A stretch of DNA of 64,000 bases from Actinostola sp. cb2023. Its lineage: Eukaryota; Cnidaria; Anthozoa; Actiniaria; Actinostolidae. The stretch is taken from positions 20,224 through 84,223 of the forward strand of contig JAUJYZ010000322.1 in assembly GCA_033675265.1 (NCBI GenBank). Direction: 5' to 3'. The notes beneath the pieces are model-generated. The model was given only the letters and a program-made list of their open reading frames with translations. It had not been told where the DNA came from and ran no database searches. The position numbers and the translations under genes are program-made. Of this stretch, positions 1-11,807 are shown piece after piece; the first letter of the stretch is position 1; each line of letters starts with the position of its first letter.

Positions 1-583
1 GTAGGTAGCACAGCAATAGCAAGCATAAACTTGTATGACAACAATAGCAACACTCATGTGAGTCGATCATGACACAAATAATGCAAAGTAAAGTCCACTT
101 CACCTTCGTCGGGAAACATCGTGGGTTGCTTCCAGCCATCCAGGATTGTAGTTCATCAACGGTTTGTATAATAAAGGCTTTCATTCATAACATAATGATC
201 GTAATTTATAAGTTTGGCATTGTTTAAGCTTATAACTTTGGCATTCGCTTTCATCGCATTCAAGGCTTTCATAACATGTTGATCGAGTATAACTTTGGCT
301 TTCGTCGTTTTCAAGGCTTTCATAACATGTTGATCGTTTATAACTTTGGCCTTCAAGGCATTCAAGGCTTTCATATAGAGGAAAAAAACAGAAGACGAAT
401 CTTCACCATCTTGACTTGACTTTCTTCGTCGATCGACACTACAAAACGTCGACGATCGCTGCAACCTAGTCTCGTGGTCTCGTTCCCAGTCCCACTCGAT
501 TGCAGAACGCGACACCGAACAACAACAAAAAAAATACGGCCTGTATTTTATACCTCGTGCGGCCTTTGGCCTAGCACGAGTAA
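1..583. other. Non-genic flank with a short degenerate tandem repeat
   Basis: I see no exon with homology here. Between about 160 and 375 a degenerate repeat recurs, built on the words ataactttggc, aaggctttcat and aacatgttgatcg. The minus-strand open frame over this stretch (156-515) only echoes that repeat. Near 552-581 a hairpin with arms CTCGTGC/GCACGAG abuts the mobile element that starts at 584; it resembles the left end of the related element at 45446 and may be the remnant of another insertion. Confidence 0.5.
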
Positions 584-1404
584 TTACTCGGGCCCTTCCG
601 AAGGAAGCCCGAGTTAGAAAATGCGTTTTTCGGTAGTAGTAGTAGTCGTAGTTTTTTTAGTCGGTTAAAGAATGACGAAAGTATGCGACGTATTTAATCG
701 TATCCGGAGTTTCAAGATTACTCCGCAGATTTGAAAAGATAAAGGAGACACAGGACTCAAGTAGATTATGAATCTTAGTTTTGAAAGCAGCTGTAGATCT
801 TCAAGCTATTAAAAGGTCAGGATTCTAGTTCATCGTTCAATGACTAGAAGTGGTAAAAGGACTAGAAGCTCGCTTAAAATATATTTTTTTTTAAACAAAC
901 GCGAGGCCGTTATCGGAACCATCTGACCTATGCAACCTCAAGACGTATCATGTTCGTACTCACCGGACTAATAGTCTCCCTCGTCACTCAACTGTCACTG
1001 ATTGTCATGACGTCAGAGAAATTATATTGTATTGAAGAAGATGTCCTTGTTTTATTCGACGTTCGAACCGTAACTCGAACCCGAACTCGATTCCAAACTC
1101 GACGTTTCGGGATCTGAAGCTAGAGAGGGGGCCTTTACACAAACTCATCAAAATCAAATCAATTGAACTCAAAGTCAAAAGGTAATCAAATGAACTCAAA
1201 GGCAAATCAAATGAACTCGACACATACATGTATATACATAGTCTCCCTCGTCACGCAACTGTCAGTCATTGTCAGGTCTCTCCTCGCGCAGCTGACATTG
1301 TCCTTGTTCTTCAACCAACTGGCATTCATTTTCAAGTACTTCCTCGAACAACTGACATTTTCCTTTTCACAATGCCCGAGTGAACGCTCATTGAGCGTCT
1401 TGTT
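584..1404 (+). mobile_element. Helentron/Helitron2-like non-autonomous element, copy 1
   Basis: The left end reads ttACTCGGGC followed by a small hairpin (ACTCGGGC...GCCCGAGT). The right end reads GCCCGAGT, then a hairpin ACGCTCA/TGAGCGT, then CTTG followed by T. An inverted copy of about the same length lies at 55063-55871 and matches over nearly the whole length. Terminal inverted repeats where the right one sits inside a terminal hairpin are the layout described for Helentron/Helitron2 elements. No Rep-helicase frame is present, so the element would be non-autonomous. The two small open frames inside (1005-1229 minus, 1163-1414 plus) recur in the other copy because the DNA is repeated, not because of visible coding constraint. 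The class assignment is inference. Confidence 0.5.
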
Positions 1405-2150
1405 AGCCTGGTAATAAACACACCCAGCAACACCTTGTCTGTGAACTTGACCGTCAAGCCTACGCGACCAGACCGAAAGGGAGCATGGTTTAATTCTGAC
1501 ATGACCAAGTTAAGTTCTGCGTTGTACTCTCGCTTGATGGTTATAAAAGCACAAATAGACATTCAGATGTTGCTCAATGTGATCATAAACATCAAAATGT
1601 ACTATCTACCCATGCTCCCTTTCGGTCTAGTCGCGTACGCTTGAGTTAAGTTCACAGACAACGTTTTTGAAATAGCTGTATGTACCATCTACCCAAAAAT
1701 GTCAGTAATTTGCAAAGGGGCGCTTTTGTATAATAAATGATGCCTGCGTTGACGTCACCGAATTACCATATCACGATTTCAAACCTTTATAACTCGCCAA
1801 TGCGAAGCTCAAATCACAAGATACTGAACCATCCCACTATTCACTTCATATATAATCGATTTTCAAAAGAAACCCAAAACCCTGATATGCACTTTAAACT
1901 GTCATGCGGATAGGCGAGGTTTGACCTCTGATTGATTTAATTATCGCATTATTATGATTCGATTAAAACATATTGGGGTTATCAGTCAGCTCCGGATGTA
2001 AATAGATGGTATGCCTGTGTTAAGAGTGAAGGAGGGAGACTAGTGACTAAGGAAATAGGAAGGGATTGTATGATGACGTCACCAGCAAGCTTTACTTTTT
2101 ATCTGTACTCTTACGTCATAAAATGTTTGTCTTTTCTCACATCTATTGCA
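1405..2150. other. Intergenic DNA, no gene seen
   Basis: No exon was recognised. The stretch 1750-1860, containing ttgacgtcaccg and aatgcgaagctcaaatcac, recurs near 10050 and 10500, so it is part of a dispersed repeat. The segment 1435-1650 contains a short inverted pair (gcgaccagaccgaaagggagcatgg and its complement near 1612-1632). Confidence 0.4.
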
Positions 2151-2159
2151 TAAATGGTG

Positions 2160-2845
2160 TCCTGAGTCGGGTGTTACTAAACCACGAAACACCGAAACAC
2201 CGAAACACCGAAACAACGAAACAACGAAACACCGAAACAACGAAACAACGAAACAACGAAACAAACTAACGATGATACTAGGGTTCTATATGTTCGAAGT
2301 AATACAGTTTTCAAATCACGGGATACAGTATTATGATATTTTACCACAACATTTTGCCTGGGGTTAGTCTGATGAGTTACATGCCAGGCGTTCAATCTGT
2401 TAAGTGCTTTACGTGCTTTAAGGAACAAATGCTTTTCATTCCAATCTTGTTGGACAAACACTACTATCTCAGGAACACTAAATGATATGTATTCGGTACA
2501 TTCACGCACGAACAACAAACGGCATCAGTTTTCAACTCAATATAATTACTGTTAGCCTTATAAGCCTAGTCTTTAATATATTATTTAGACCTCCGTGACT
2601 CGAGTTTGTCTTTTAATTTAGCTGTCGTTATGTTTGCATGTGTGTTGACAGCTATGAAACATGACGCCATTACAGTGTTCCATCTTCAAAATGGAATAAT
2701 ATCATAATACTGTATCCCGTGATTTGAAAACTGTATTACTTCGAACATATAGAACCCTAGTATCATCGTTAGTTTGTTTCGTTGTTTCGTTGTTTCGGTG
2801 TTTCGTTGTTTCGGTGTTTCGTGGTTTAGTAACACCCTCCTGAGT
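2160..2845. repeat. Fold-back repeat with CGAAACA minisatellite in both arms
   Basis: The left arm (about 2166-2342) and the right arm (about 2699-2843) are reverse complements. Both include a run of the 8-base words cgaaacac/cgaaacaa, followed by the same roughly 75-base unique sequence ending at atactgtatcccgtgattt. The loop of about 350 bases is unique. The word ggtgtcctgagtc next to the arms is repeated again at about 2930, 3690 and 3780, marking a local dispersed family. Confidence 0.75.
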
Positions 2846-2849
2846 CTGC

Positions 2850-3897
2850 GTATGTTTGCTTGTGCTTAAGCTTATGTCGCTAGTGTAAACAGTTAACGGT
2901 GCTTGTCTTTTGTCACACCTATTGCATAAATGGTGTCCTGAGTCTGCGTATGTTTGCTTGTTTGCTTGCCCGTTCGCGGGCAAAAAAACTAAACATGTTT
3001 TTTCCCTGAAACTTCGTATGGTGAAATAAGATCATTATAGAAGCTAAATGAGCAAATAAAAAATGGGGGTCACCGACTTCGCTATGGAGCCAGATTTTTT
3101 CAAAGTATACCCTTTTTCTGATCGAAAATTACGTGCGTTCAATCCACGGAAAGTCGAGAATGACAGGAATGTTTTGGTAGAAAAACTAAACGGATTGCTA
3201 AAATTTTCTTCAAATGGCTATCTAAGAGTTTATAGAATAAAATTATGTACAAAGATTTGTGAATATGTAGAAACAACCTGTAGTTTTTGGCTCATGTTTA
3301 CAGTCACCACGTAGCCATCGACGACTCTTTCGCGTGAAGGTAGGTTGAAGTTTTCATCTAAATTCGTGTTTTTATCAAAATCTAAACATGTTTTTTTCTT
3401 TAAATTTGGTACATGGGGAGCTTTTATGATTCTTTGTAAAATAACAAAATAAAAAATGGGGGTCACCGGTATCGTTCTCGAGATATTAGCCGATGAAAAT
3501 CGTCTACGTAACATGCGTGACTGGCTGCCATCTTGGACGTGAGGAAAGAGGACTGGACCGAGATGATTCGAACCTTGATTTTATGCGCAGAAAAGATGCG
3601 CGTGAACAATGCGCGCGAACGTCCTTAAGCTTATGTCGCTAGTGTAAACAGTTAACGGTGCTTGTCTTTTGTCACACCTATTGCATAAATGGTGTCCTGA
3701 GTCTGCGTATGTTTACTTGTGCTTATGCTTATGTTGTTAGTGTGAACCAGGCTTAACGGTGTTTCCTATTACATAAATGGTGTCCTGAGTCTGCGTATGT
3801 TGCATTGCTTATGCTTATGTCGCTAGTGAGGACCAGACTTAAAAGAGAGCTATTTGATTAAAATAAAACAAATTATGATTCAGTTTGAATTCCGATC
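2850..3897. repeat. Degenerate dispersed repeats, no gene seen
   Basis: The phrase cataaatggtgtcctgagtc followed by tgcgtatgtttgcttg recurs at about 2930, 3685 and 3775. The phrase aaaatgggggtcaccg occurs at 3060 and 3453. No splice-compatible exon was found. Confidence 0.4.
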
Positions 3898-3903
3898 TTT
3901 ATT
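3898..3903 (-). promoter_or_regulatory. Candidate polyadenylation signal for paralog A
   Basis: AATAAA on the minus strand, about 245 bases downstream of the stop codon of the proposed last exon of paralog A (4145-4252). Position and strand fit a 3' end, but the motif is short and could occur by chance. Confidence 0.35.
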
Positions 3904-4144
3904 CAGTATATTTTAAAATGACAAACGACAAGCCCCCCACTACAATTTTGCTCAATGAATTAAATATACCCCCCAACCTAGATATTCCCATAAGCCTTTG
4001 CAATCAATTCCGTGCAGCTTTTAAAAGGCCTGGGTACTAATTCGTTCCCAGGCGAACGCATCGACAAAGTACGCGCCAATAACATCAAACTGGAGAGAAT
4101 GGAAACTAGTGATTCCACAGGGTGACCATCCAAGGTTTAGATCA

Positions 4145-7100
4145 CTAAAGACATAGATTGAAGTAGTAACGACCCATGCTCACGTGTTGAGTCCTCAGCT
4201 TTGCTGTTGGGTCTTTAAGACACGTGGGTAACGTCTTCTCATCGAAAAAATACTGAAAAAATAATAATGTTATTAAAATCGTTTGTAAGTAAGTCAGTGT
4301 GTGAGTGAGTAAATCAGTTAGTGAGACAGTCAGTCAATCAGTGCGTGAGACAGTCAGTCAGTGCGTGCGTGAGACAGTCAGTCAGTGCGTGCGTGAGACA
4401 GTCAGTCAGTGCGTGCGTGAGACAGTCAGTCAGTGCGCGCGTGAGACAGTCAGCGCACGCGTGAGACAGTGAGTCAGTGCGCGCGTGAGACAGTCAGTCA
4501 GTCAGTGCGCGCGTGAGACATTGAGTGAGTGCGCGAGTGAGACAGTCAGTGAGTGAGTGCGCGTGTAAGACAGTCAGTGAGTGAGTGCGCGCGTGTCAGT
4601 GAGAGTCAGTCAGTCAGTCAGTGAGAGATCGTCGTCAATCAGACAGGTTAGAGAGACTTTCTTACCCCGAATCTGTCGGACGTTGGGTGTTCGTATCGTG
4701 GGCTCTTCAGGTCACCGTTAGTGTTCCATCCAAAGCCCTCTAGTCTGTTGCGGTTGTACATGATGAAGACGGGATAGAAGTCTTTACAGTTCATGTTTTT
4801 GGAGATGTCGTACCAGTAGTGCTGACCTGCAGTAAGTAGGAGTGACAACGTGAGGATAAAAAGTAATGTAAAGCAACCTTATTAACGACGTCAGGTAACT
4901 CGTCACAGTTGATTCATGAAGAATCGAACCGCGCACCTCTCGCATAGTAGGCCGCGCACTAACTAACTAAGCCGTCCTTGCTCCATGATGGTGATGATAC
5001 TAATGATGGTGATGATACTAATGATGTTGGTGATTCTGATGATGGTGGTGGTCAGCACTTAATTAGATTATTTTTACTGCACGTTCGTATTTTGAACGAG
5101 CTTCGCGCTCTTGTTGTTGTTGTTATACTAATGATGATACTAATGATGATTATGATGGTGATGATGTGTTGGTGATTCTGATGGTGATGATACTGATGAT
5201 GATTATAATACTAATGATGTTGGTGATTATGATGGTGATGATACTAATGATGTTGGTGATTATGATGGTGATGATGCTAATGATGTTGGTGATTAATTAA
5301 CCTACCCATCAAAGGAAAGCACCGTCCTTTAACCCACTTGGTTCCAGCAAGGTCTTCTTCCTTGTAGGGGATTTCTGATGTGGCATTTCTCGCACCATTC
5401 AAGATAATGAGCCTGTCCCCATACGACTCGCTTCTCTGGGCCCTACTACATATGGTGCTTGGGTCCTTAAAATAGGCGGTCATGACGTACATGTTTCCTT
5501 CTTGACCCAGGGCGCTTTTTTCACTCCTACTTTAGACCTTGGCACCTTATTTGGAATTAACATTAATTGAACTTAATTAATAAGTTGCAAGTTACCAGGC
5601 CTACACATTCCCACTTGTTCATCGGCAAATATGTAGAATTCATAGTCATTTAACTTGTGATCACATACTGATACGCAAGATGCATGTGAGCGAAGGCCTA
5701 TGGATGAATGGATGGATGGATGGATGTGGATGGATGGATGGATGGATGGATGGATGGATGGATGGATGGATGGATGGATGAATGAATCTACATGGATGGA
5801 TGGATGGATGGATGGATGGATGGTGGATGGATGGAAATGGATGGGATGGATGGTGGATGGATGGATGGATGGATGGATTGATGACATTGGATGGATGGAC
5901 CCAGGGATGGATGGATGGATGGATTTTGGACTCCTAATGGATGGATGGAGGAATGGCGAACGAACTTAATTTAGGATTAATGAATGAATTAATGAATGAA
6001 CGAACGATGAATGGATGTCATGAATGAACCTACGACATTAATGGATGGATGAATGAATGAAGGAATGAACGAACGAATTAATGGATGAATGAATTAACGA
6101 ATGAATGTACGAACGAATTAATGGATGACTGAATGAACGAACGAATTAATGGATGGATGAATGAAGGAATGAAGGAATGAATGAATGAACGAATGAATGG
6201 ATGGATGAATGAATGAACGAACGAATTAATGGATGGATGAATGAATGAAGGAATGAATGAACGAACGAATTAATGGATGAATGAATGAACGAATGAATGT
6301 ACGAACGAATTAATGGATGAATGAATGAACGAACGAATTAATGGATGGATGAATGAAGGAATGAAGGAATGAATGAACGAACGAATTAATGAATGGATGA
6401 ATGAAGGAATGATTGAACGAACGAATTAATGGATGGATGAATGAACGAACAAATGAATGAACGAACGAATTAATGGATGGATGAATGGATAGATAAAAGG
6501 GCACATATTTTATCCCAATGCGAAGGGACGAACTTACCCCCATCTGTATTCCAGCTACTTGTCCATTTCCGCCAAACAACAACATGACAGCGGTGTCTCC
6601 ATTCAGAACGTAACGATTTCCGGCAAAGTAGTTTTTACCTGCATGACGTCATAGAGGGTAAAATTACGTCACACATTGATTGTACAATATCCGTGGTATA
6701 CGACCTTAACAGAACAATACTGCAATCTGATTGGATATGAATAATAAATACGGAATATACACATAGTATTATTTGTTTGAAATGGAAGATGTACTGAAGT
6801 AAGTTAAAGAGGTGTTGAGATTAGAAATCGTCGCGCAACATCCTTACTCCCCTGGGGGGGATCCCCGTGGGAGCCTCCTGATCACGAGTCACTTCAGCGC
6901 TTGACACAAGGTCAAATCTGTACGTGATTGGTCAAAGGCAATAGACTAATATACGACTAGAATTCGTGAAGTATGTAACTCACTCGATCGAGAGAAAAAC
7001 CGTGAAAACGACATGGATTAAGTGCTTTCGTTTGTGGTTTCTTCAGTCAGTTTTTGGTTCAGTAAACTTTTGCGCTTGTTTAGAGTTTGTGTAACTTGCG

Positions 7101-8338
7101 ATAATATCACATCCTGACGCTGTCGCGCTAATCCTAAAGCTAACCATAACAATGCATTGATATTGTGGTGATTCATCGATTCACCGAGACTCTTCAGTGC
7201 AATACACGTGGTGAAGAGAAAAATCAGTTTCTCTTCTCTCTCTCCTCTCCTCCTCTCTTCTCTCCTCTCCTCTCCTCTCCTCTCCTCTCCTCTCCCTCTC
7301 CTCTCCTCTCCTCTCCCTCTCCTCCTCTCCTCTCCTCTCCTCTCCTCTCCTCTCCTCTCCTCTCCTCTCCTCTCTTCTCTTCTCCTCTCCTCTCCTAAAC
7401 TAAAAGTATCTACTTACCACTGCAACGTTTGGTAAGCCTCCATCCTTCACTTGTCGCGTCTTGGATGTTCCGCGGCAGAGAGTCGAACTGCCCAAACGTT
7501 ACTTTAAGAAATAATAGCAAGTAAGGTAACACAAGGGAAATTAGGTCACAAGACAGCTAATCCCCTACATGGACAATAAGGGATATTAGGTGGCATGGCA
7601 TACGTAGTATATTGTAGGCTTTAATATGTCTCAGCTAGCAAGAGAAACGTTTCACTGGTTACATTGCATGTTTTAAATTGCTTTACGTGCATAATCCACT
7701 TCCTTTTGGTTGAACCCTTTAAAATTAACTAGCCCAGACACGTAACTTTACCACCCCCTAACACAAAAAGACATAGATTGCGAGGCTTGATTAATTCTAC
7801 GTCGACTCACCGTATAACTTATTCCAGGCGGGCTCTACAAAACAAGAACAAGTACAACGCTCAGTTCTATGGGATTTCTATAGAGGACTTTCATCAGTAA
7901 TACAGGAAGCCATGCAAGCAGTGTACTTCGCGGCGGCTTTAAACATGTTTTAAAGTGGCTTAAAGGTTTAGAAAATTATCTACAAACGCCACGCAACATT
8001 TGGCACAAAACTGCTGGTAAACGTACTGTCCTTTGTGTTGCATAGTATAAATTCCAGGTAGTTTGATTCTTGTTTAATAGATGCCCTCAAATTATAAGCG
8101 AGAATAAAACTGCTTTCATTGCGTTTAAAATAAAATAGAAACACATATAATCGAGCTTGCATCATGCAGTGTTCTTCAGCAGAGAATTCAACTTCATAAT
8201 CGTTACTTCAAGAAATAATAGCAAGTAAGATAACATAAGGCAAATTAGGTCACAAGACAGCTTACTTTCAGGTTTAGAGAAAAACCAAGCGTGCGAAACA
8301 GCCACGAACAGAAGACAAACAGCCAACGACTTCATCAT
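4145..8338 (-). CDS. Small secreted protein of unknown family, paralog A, with one-base frameshift (possible pseudogene)
   Basis: Exons on the minus strand, in transcript order: 8266-8338, 7811-7834, 7418-7501, 6538-6638, 5306-5545, 4666-4826, and a less certain last exon 4145-4252 ending in TAG. The first exon encodes a signal peptide (starts [17 protein letters not shown], then WFFSKPE). Later blocks include [45 protein letters not shown] and [11 protein letters not shown]. All junctions are GT-AG, and exon lengths equal those of paralog B except exon 5, which is 240 instead of 241 bases. The missing base lies just before the ATGTACGTC at about 5492 and shifts the frame to an early stop, so either this copy is broken or the assembly has an indel. 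I do not recognise the family; a secreted extracellular protein is inferred only from the signal peptide and conserved cysteines. Confidence 0.65.
4290..4630. repeat. CAGT/GTGCGTGCGTGAGA minisatellite
   Basis: Imperfect tandem copies of a roughly 24-base unit built from gtcagtcagtgcgtgcgtgagaca. It lies between the sixth exon of paralog A and its proposed last exon. Confidence 0.9.
4985..5293. repeat. GAT-rich microsatellite in intron 5 of paralog A
   Basis: Interrupted runs of gatgatactaatgatg and gttggtgat words. The matching intron of paralog B holds a much larger but different GAT-based minisatellite. Confidence 0.9.
5699..6492. repeat. GGAT then GAAT tetranucleotide array in intron 4 of paralog A
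   Basis: 5699-5955 is nearly pure ggat. 5970-6492 alternates gaat, ggat, gaac and aatt words with higher-order phrases such as gaacgaacgaattaatggat. Open frames over it on both strands are products of the repeat. The array starts about 150 bases past exon 5 and ends 45 bases before exon 4. Confidence 0.95.
7222..7396. repeat. CTCCT microsatellite in intron 3 of paralog A
   Basis: Tandem ctcct/ctctc words immediately downstream (minus sense) of the exon 3 donor at 7417. On the transcribed strand it reads as an AGGAG purine run. Confidence 0.95.
8200..8270. repeat. Duplicate of the intron 2/exon 3 border placed beside exon 1 of paralog A
   Basis: About 70 bases containing ttcaagaaataatagcaag and aaattaggtcacaagacagc match 7496-7562 closely. 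The downstream copy contains the exon 3 acceptor; this copy ends at the exon 1 donor. It is a local segmental duplication inside the gene. Confidence 0.75.
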
Positions 8339-8384
8339 GATGAATCTCCCCTCGTATGTACCGAACAACAACGCAGTCGCTGAA

Positions 8385-8390
8385 TTTATA
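8385..8390 (-). promoter_or_regulatory. Possible TATA box of paralog A
   Basis: TATAAA on the minus strand about 50 bases upstream of the proposed start codon (8338), in the context cttataaattcagc. It would imply a 5' leader of only about 20 bases. Position is the only support. Confidence 0.3.
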
Positions 8391-8399
8391 AGCCTTTGC

Positions 8400-9730
8400 A
8401 AGTCACCCAGACGGTGTGGGGTAGGGGGTGGTCGTACTGATTCTTATCAGGACCAAGGTCACTTGCGTATAGTGCCCATGGAGAAGGAGAACATCCACTG
8501 GGGGGAGGGGTGCATCTACATTTGTTAAGTTACTAAAATCGCTAGATATTCTACCAACTATAAAATAAGTAACTATAATGTAATAAATATATACATAAAT
8601 AGAGTACAAACGCTATAAAAGGGTGCAATGCTTCGCACTAAATAGCACTAATTAAGCAATCAAAGAAATACAGTAGCACTACTTATTACTATATATTTTA
8701 CGAGTTGCGTAGTATTTTTCTGAGCCCGTAGGGCGAGGAAAAATACGAGCAATGAGTGAAATGTCCGCAAGTAATAAGGGGTTTATTATTCCAAAATTGA
8801 ATTTGTTTCTTTGATTCCTGAAGTTTTTGAGCCATTTTTGCTATGAGTCAGTTCGTGCGCGCGCGCTACTGTGTAATACGCTGGCATATTTTGCGTGTTC
8901 TCATCTTGCCCTTATATGGTAAAATGACGCACGAGTGGAATAAATAGAGGGTATTTATGTTGCACGTTTTTAGTGTTTGCACTCTATCTACAAAATTTTA
9001 TATAAGTTTTTTAGGTTTTTTTAGTATTTTAAAATACTAAAAAAATTATTACGGTAAGTGTAGATCGATCGAAATAAGAGAACATTTCGGATTTATATTT
9101 ACAATTTCACGGCCGAAATTCTCATGATTTTTATAAAACTCCTTCCATTTTAGAAAACAAACCCTGTATCATGCCTACCGCATGGTATACATGACGTCAT
9201 TCACCCCTCCCCCCACGGGTATCCGAGACTATCAAAACCAACCCCACCCCCACCGGGCTTTCTACTGACACCCCCCTGTAGCAACTATCGCGTTTTTCAA
9301 ATCTGCATTGTCATTGTTAATGTCAAAGGCCAACACGATACGATACCACTGCCAAGTCCAGAGTCCAGATAGAAGTGAACCCATGGGTCGGGTGGGTCGG
9401 GACAACTTTGGCAACTAACTTTCATTACGTTGCCGCTGAAGTACATGTACATCGCAGGCTCACGAAATTTTTGGGGAGGCCGGTGGTAATTAAGGCCATG
9501 AGTTGGTCAACGGGTGCCTAGGATTGGAATTGCTTCGCGTTGTGGATTTGGATTTGATGCGCTGTGATTTGGGGCTTGGTTGGGTTTGAAACTGTATGAA
9601 GTGACGTTATTATACAAAAACTGACCCAAGTGCAACGGAAATACTGACATTTTAAAACTGCAGAAACTTTTCTTAGTTGTCATAATTCCATACACTTTTT
9701 TTGCAATTTCAGCTCAAAACGCTACTTGAG
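8400..9730. other. Intergenic DNA between paralogs A and B, no gene recognised
   Basis: AT-rich with a few near-palindromic stretches (8697-8790, containing gagcccgtagggcgag). A minus-strand segment near 9340-9400 can be read as an open exon-like frame, but I could connect it to nothing. No exon of paralog B past 11808 was identified here, although one may exist. Confidence 0.4.
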
Positions 9731-9734
9731 AAAC

Positions 9735-10040
9735 ACTTACTGCAATTTTCAAAATCATGCGAACTCAGACAGCTAAACACGGCTTTTGCCGTTTTCGCTT
9801 CCGTCAATTATGATCAAAATGATAAACAATGATCTCAAAGTACTCTAAATACCTACCAAATAATCAAAAAATATCTTTAGATAATACATTATAGTGCAGA
9901 CCTTATTTCTATTCTGTATTTCTTCGTTATTTTGATTTTTAATTTTGATTGACGGAAGCGAAAACAGCAAAAACAAGTTGACTGTTTGGCTGTCTGAGTT
10001 CGCATGATTTTGAAAATTGCAGTAATGAATTGTGGGAAAT
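9735..10040. repeat. Fold-back element
   Basis: Two arms face each other: about 9739-9815 (actgcaattttcaaaatcat ... gcttccgtcaatt) and about 9945-10027 (aattttgattgacggaagc ... attttgaaaattgcagt). The loop is AT-rich. This is a typical MITE-like fold-back layout with no coding frame. Confidence 0.8.
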
Positions 10041-10049
10041 GTCTCCCTT

Positions 10050-10495
10050 GACGTCACCGATAAGATATCATGATTTTAACACAGGAAGCCCAAGCTCTGT
10101 TCTTGTGGCCGTTATAATGTGAAAATATATAAACTGCATATTTGAGAGTAATCTTAAAGTAAAAGCTTTGAAACTCAAATGGAGTGTTGCTTGTTGTGTT
10201 ATTTTGCCCTGGTAGCGGTTTCAGCTCATTTGGACCACTTTTAGCTCCTTTTAGCTGCCACTGTGTTCCCCCTGACATACGCCAGACTGAATTGGCAGCT
10301 ATAAGGAGCTAAAAGTGGTCCAAATGAGCTGAAATCGCTACCAGGGCAAAAGAATACAACAAGCAACACTCCATATGAGTTTCAAAGCTTTTACTTTTAG
10401 ATTACTCTCAAAAATGCAGTTTATATATTTTCACATACATTCCTTTATAACGGCCACAAGAATAGAGCTTGGGCTTCCTGTGTTATAAAACCTCT
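10050..10495. repeat. Long fold-back element
   Basis: Arms of about 190 bases, from about 10078-10257 and 10293-10490, are near-perfect reverse complements. Shared phrases are aggaagcccaagctct, gagctaaaagtggtccaaat and accagggcaaaa. The flanks share the ttgacgtcaccg and gcgaagctcaaatcac words with 1750-1830, suggesting insertion into an older repeat. Confidence 0.85.
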
Positions 10496-10913
10496 GTAAC
10501 TGAGTAATGCGAAGCTCAAATCACATAACACTGAACCACCCCAATATTCACTTCATATTGAAGTGATTTCTAAAATTAAAATAAACTAGGTACTAAGCAA
10601 TACATTCAATTTTTTTCAGAATTTGTATTCAGTTTTTATTCACAGCTCTAAGGCATTTTCTAATTACTGTTGACTGAAAACGGAAGTGGCAATTCATTTC
10701 CGGTTTGGGTGATTGACACCGGAAGTTGCGATTCACTTCCGGTACTGCTTTCCAGAAAATTAACAGAAGTTATTGTATGGCCAATCCATGTAAATGTGCT
10801 GCGTTGATAACCGACCAGCGGTTTGAAGGCATTTGGGTGCTGTCTCCTTCTTGAAGAAATACTAATAGAGAAAGTAAAGAGAATATTGTAGGGAGTTTCA
10901 CATTTCACAATAT

Positions 10914-11224
10914 ACCTTTTTACCGATACGGCGGCCATTTTGGATTCTATTGTTTTGGCTAAAACATTATGGGATGCTCAAGGTGAAAATGACCCAAAAA
11001 CTGTACATGTGGAGTCGCGTCAATATAATATTTTTCTATTTCACACTCTAACCATGGTGTTGTATGGCTTACTATCTACATGTGTTGTGTATTGTTGTAT
11101 AATTTTGTACGTACAAATTCATTGCTTTAAATTAAGTTTTCGTAGTTTTTCATGGTCAAATGGTTACTAGCTTGCACCCTGGACATCCCATAATTCAAGA
11201 TGGCCGCCGTATCGGTAAAAAGGT
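10914..11224. mobile_element. MITE with about 28-bp terminal inverted repeats
   Basis: Ends are ACCTTTTTACCGATACGGCG on the left and its complement on the right, extending to GGCCAT(c/t)TTG. Length is about 311 bases. There is no transposase frame; the small plus-strand frame 10940-11170 shows no recognisable domain. No clear target duplication could be read, so the superfamily is not assigned. Confidence 0.75.
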
Positions 11225-11344
11225 CTATTACAGCGAAACCTTAATTTTTTGTTTTAGTCATTTTTTTCGTTTTATAGTTTTTAAGCGAAACCTATATTAA
11301 ACGGGTACGGCCCTCGGGGAAATGATCTAGTGAAGAAACAGTAA

Positions 11345-11790
11345 ACGAGGCAGCGTGCTCTATCGAGTTATAGAAGCACTTGGGAATTGAAAGAAGGAGA
11401 AGTGTTAGGAGAAGCACAAGGCGTATCTCGCACTTCTCCTTCTTTCAATTCCCAAGTGCTTCTATAATTACTCTAGCACAGATGCCGAGTTTTCTATTTC
11501 TTTTATAAAATACAATTATGATTTTAAAGCAAGTTTTCAATTTTTTTCTTTGCAAAATGTTTGAATATCTGCGCGCGCGTGCACTGTGCTCTCATAGAGC
11601 ACGCGGAATACGCATCCTTTGGCCAATCAGAGCGCGCGTTATATCATAGTTATTTTATAACGAGTTATAGAAGCACGTGGGAATTGGAAGAAGACGAGAG
11701 AAGTGTTAGGAGAAGCACAAGGCGTATCTCGCACTTCTCAAGTATTCTTTCAATTCCCAAGTGCTTCTATAATTCGATAGAGCACAGCTG
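11345..11790. repeat. Two tandem copies of a short fold-back element
   Basis: Each copy (11355-11470 and 11663-11772) is a hairpin whose arms read ttatagaagcacttgggaat and complement, around a core gtgttaggagaagcacaagg. Between them lies a stretch with gcgcgcg words. The second copy would fall in the read-through frame of paralog B exon 6, which argues that the true coding exon ends upstream at its GT donor. Confidence 0.85.
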
Positions 11791-11807
11791 CCGATATAGA
11801 CACATAC

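Noticed and set aside
5573..6585. Several frames of Trp/Met/Asp or Ile/His/Pro repeats
   Set aside because: GGAT/GAAT tetranucleotide arrays translated in different frames.
9330..9420. Possible exon of paralog B or another gene (minus strand, reading near PWVHFYLDSGLGSG)
   Set aside because: No compatible acceptor phase or match to the last exon of paralog A; could not be tied to any gene.
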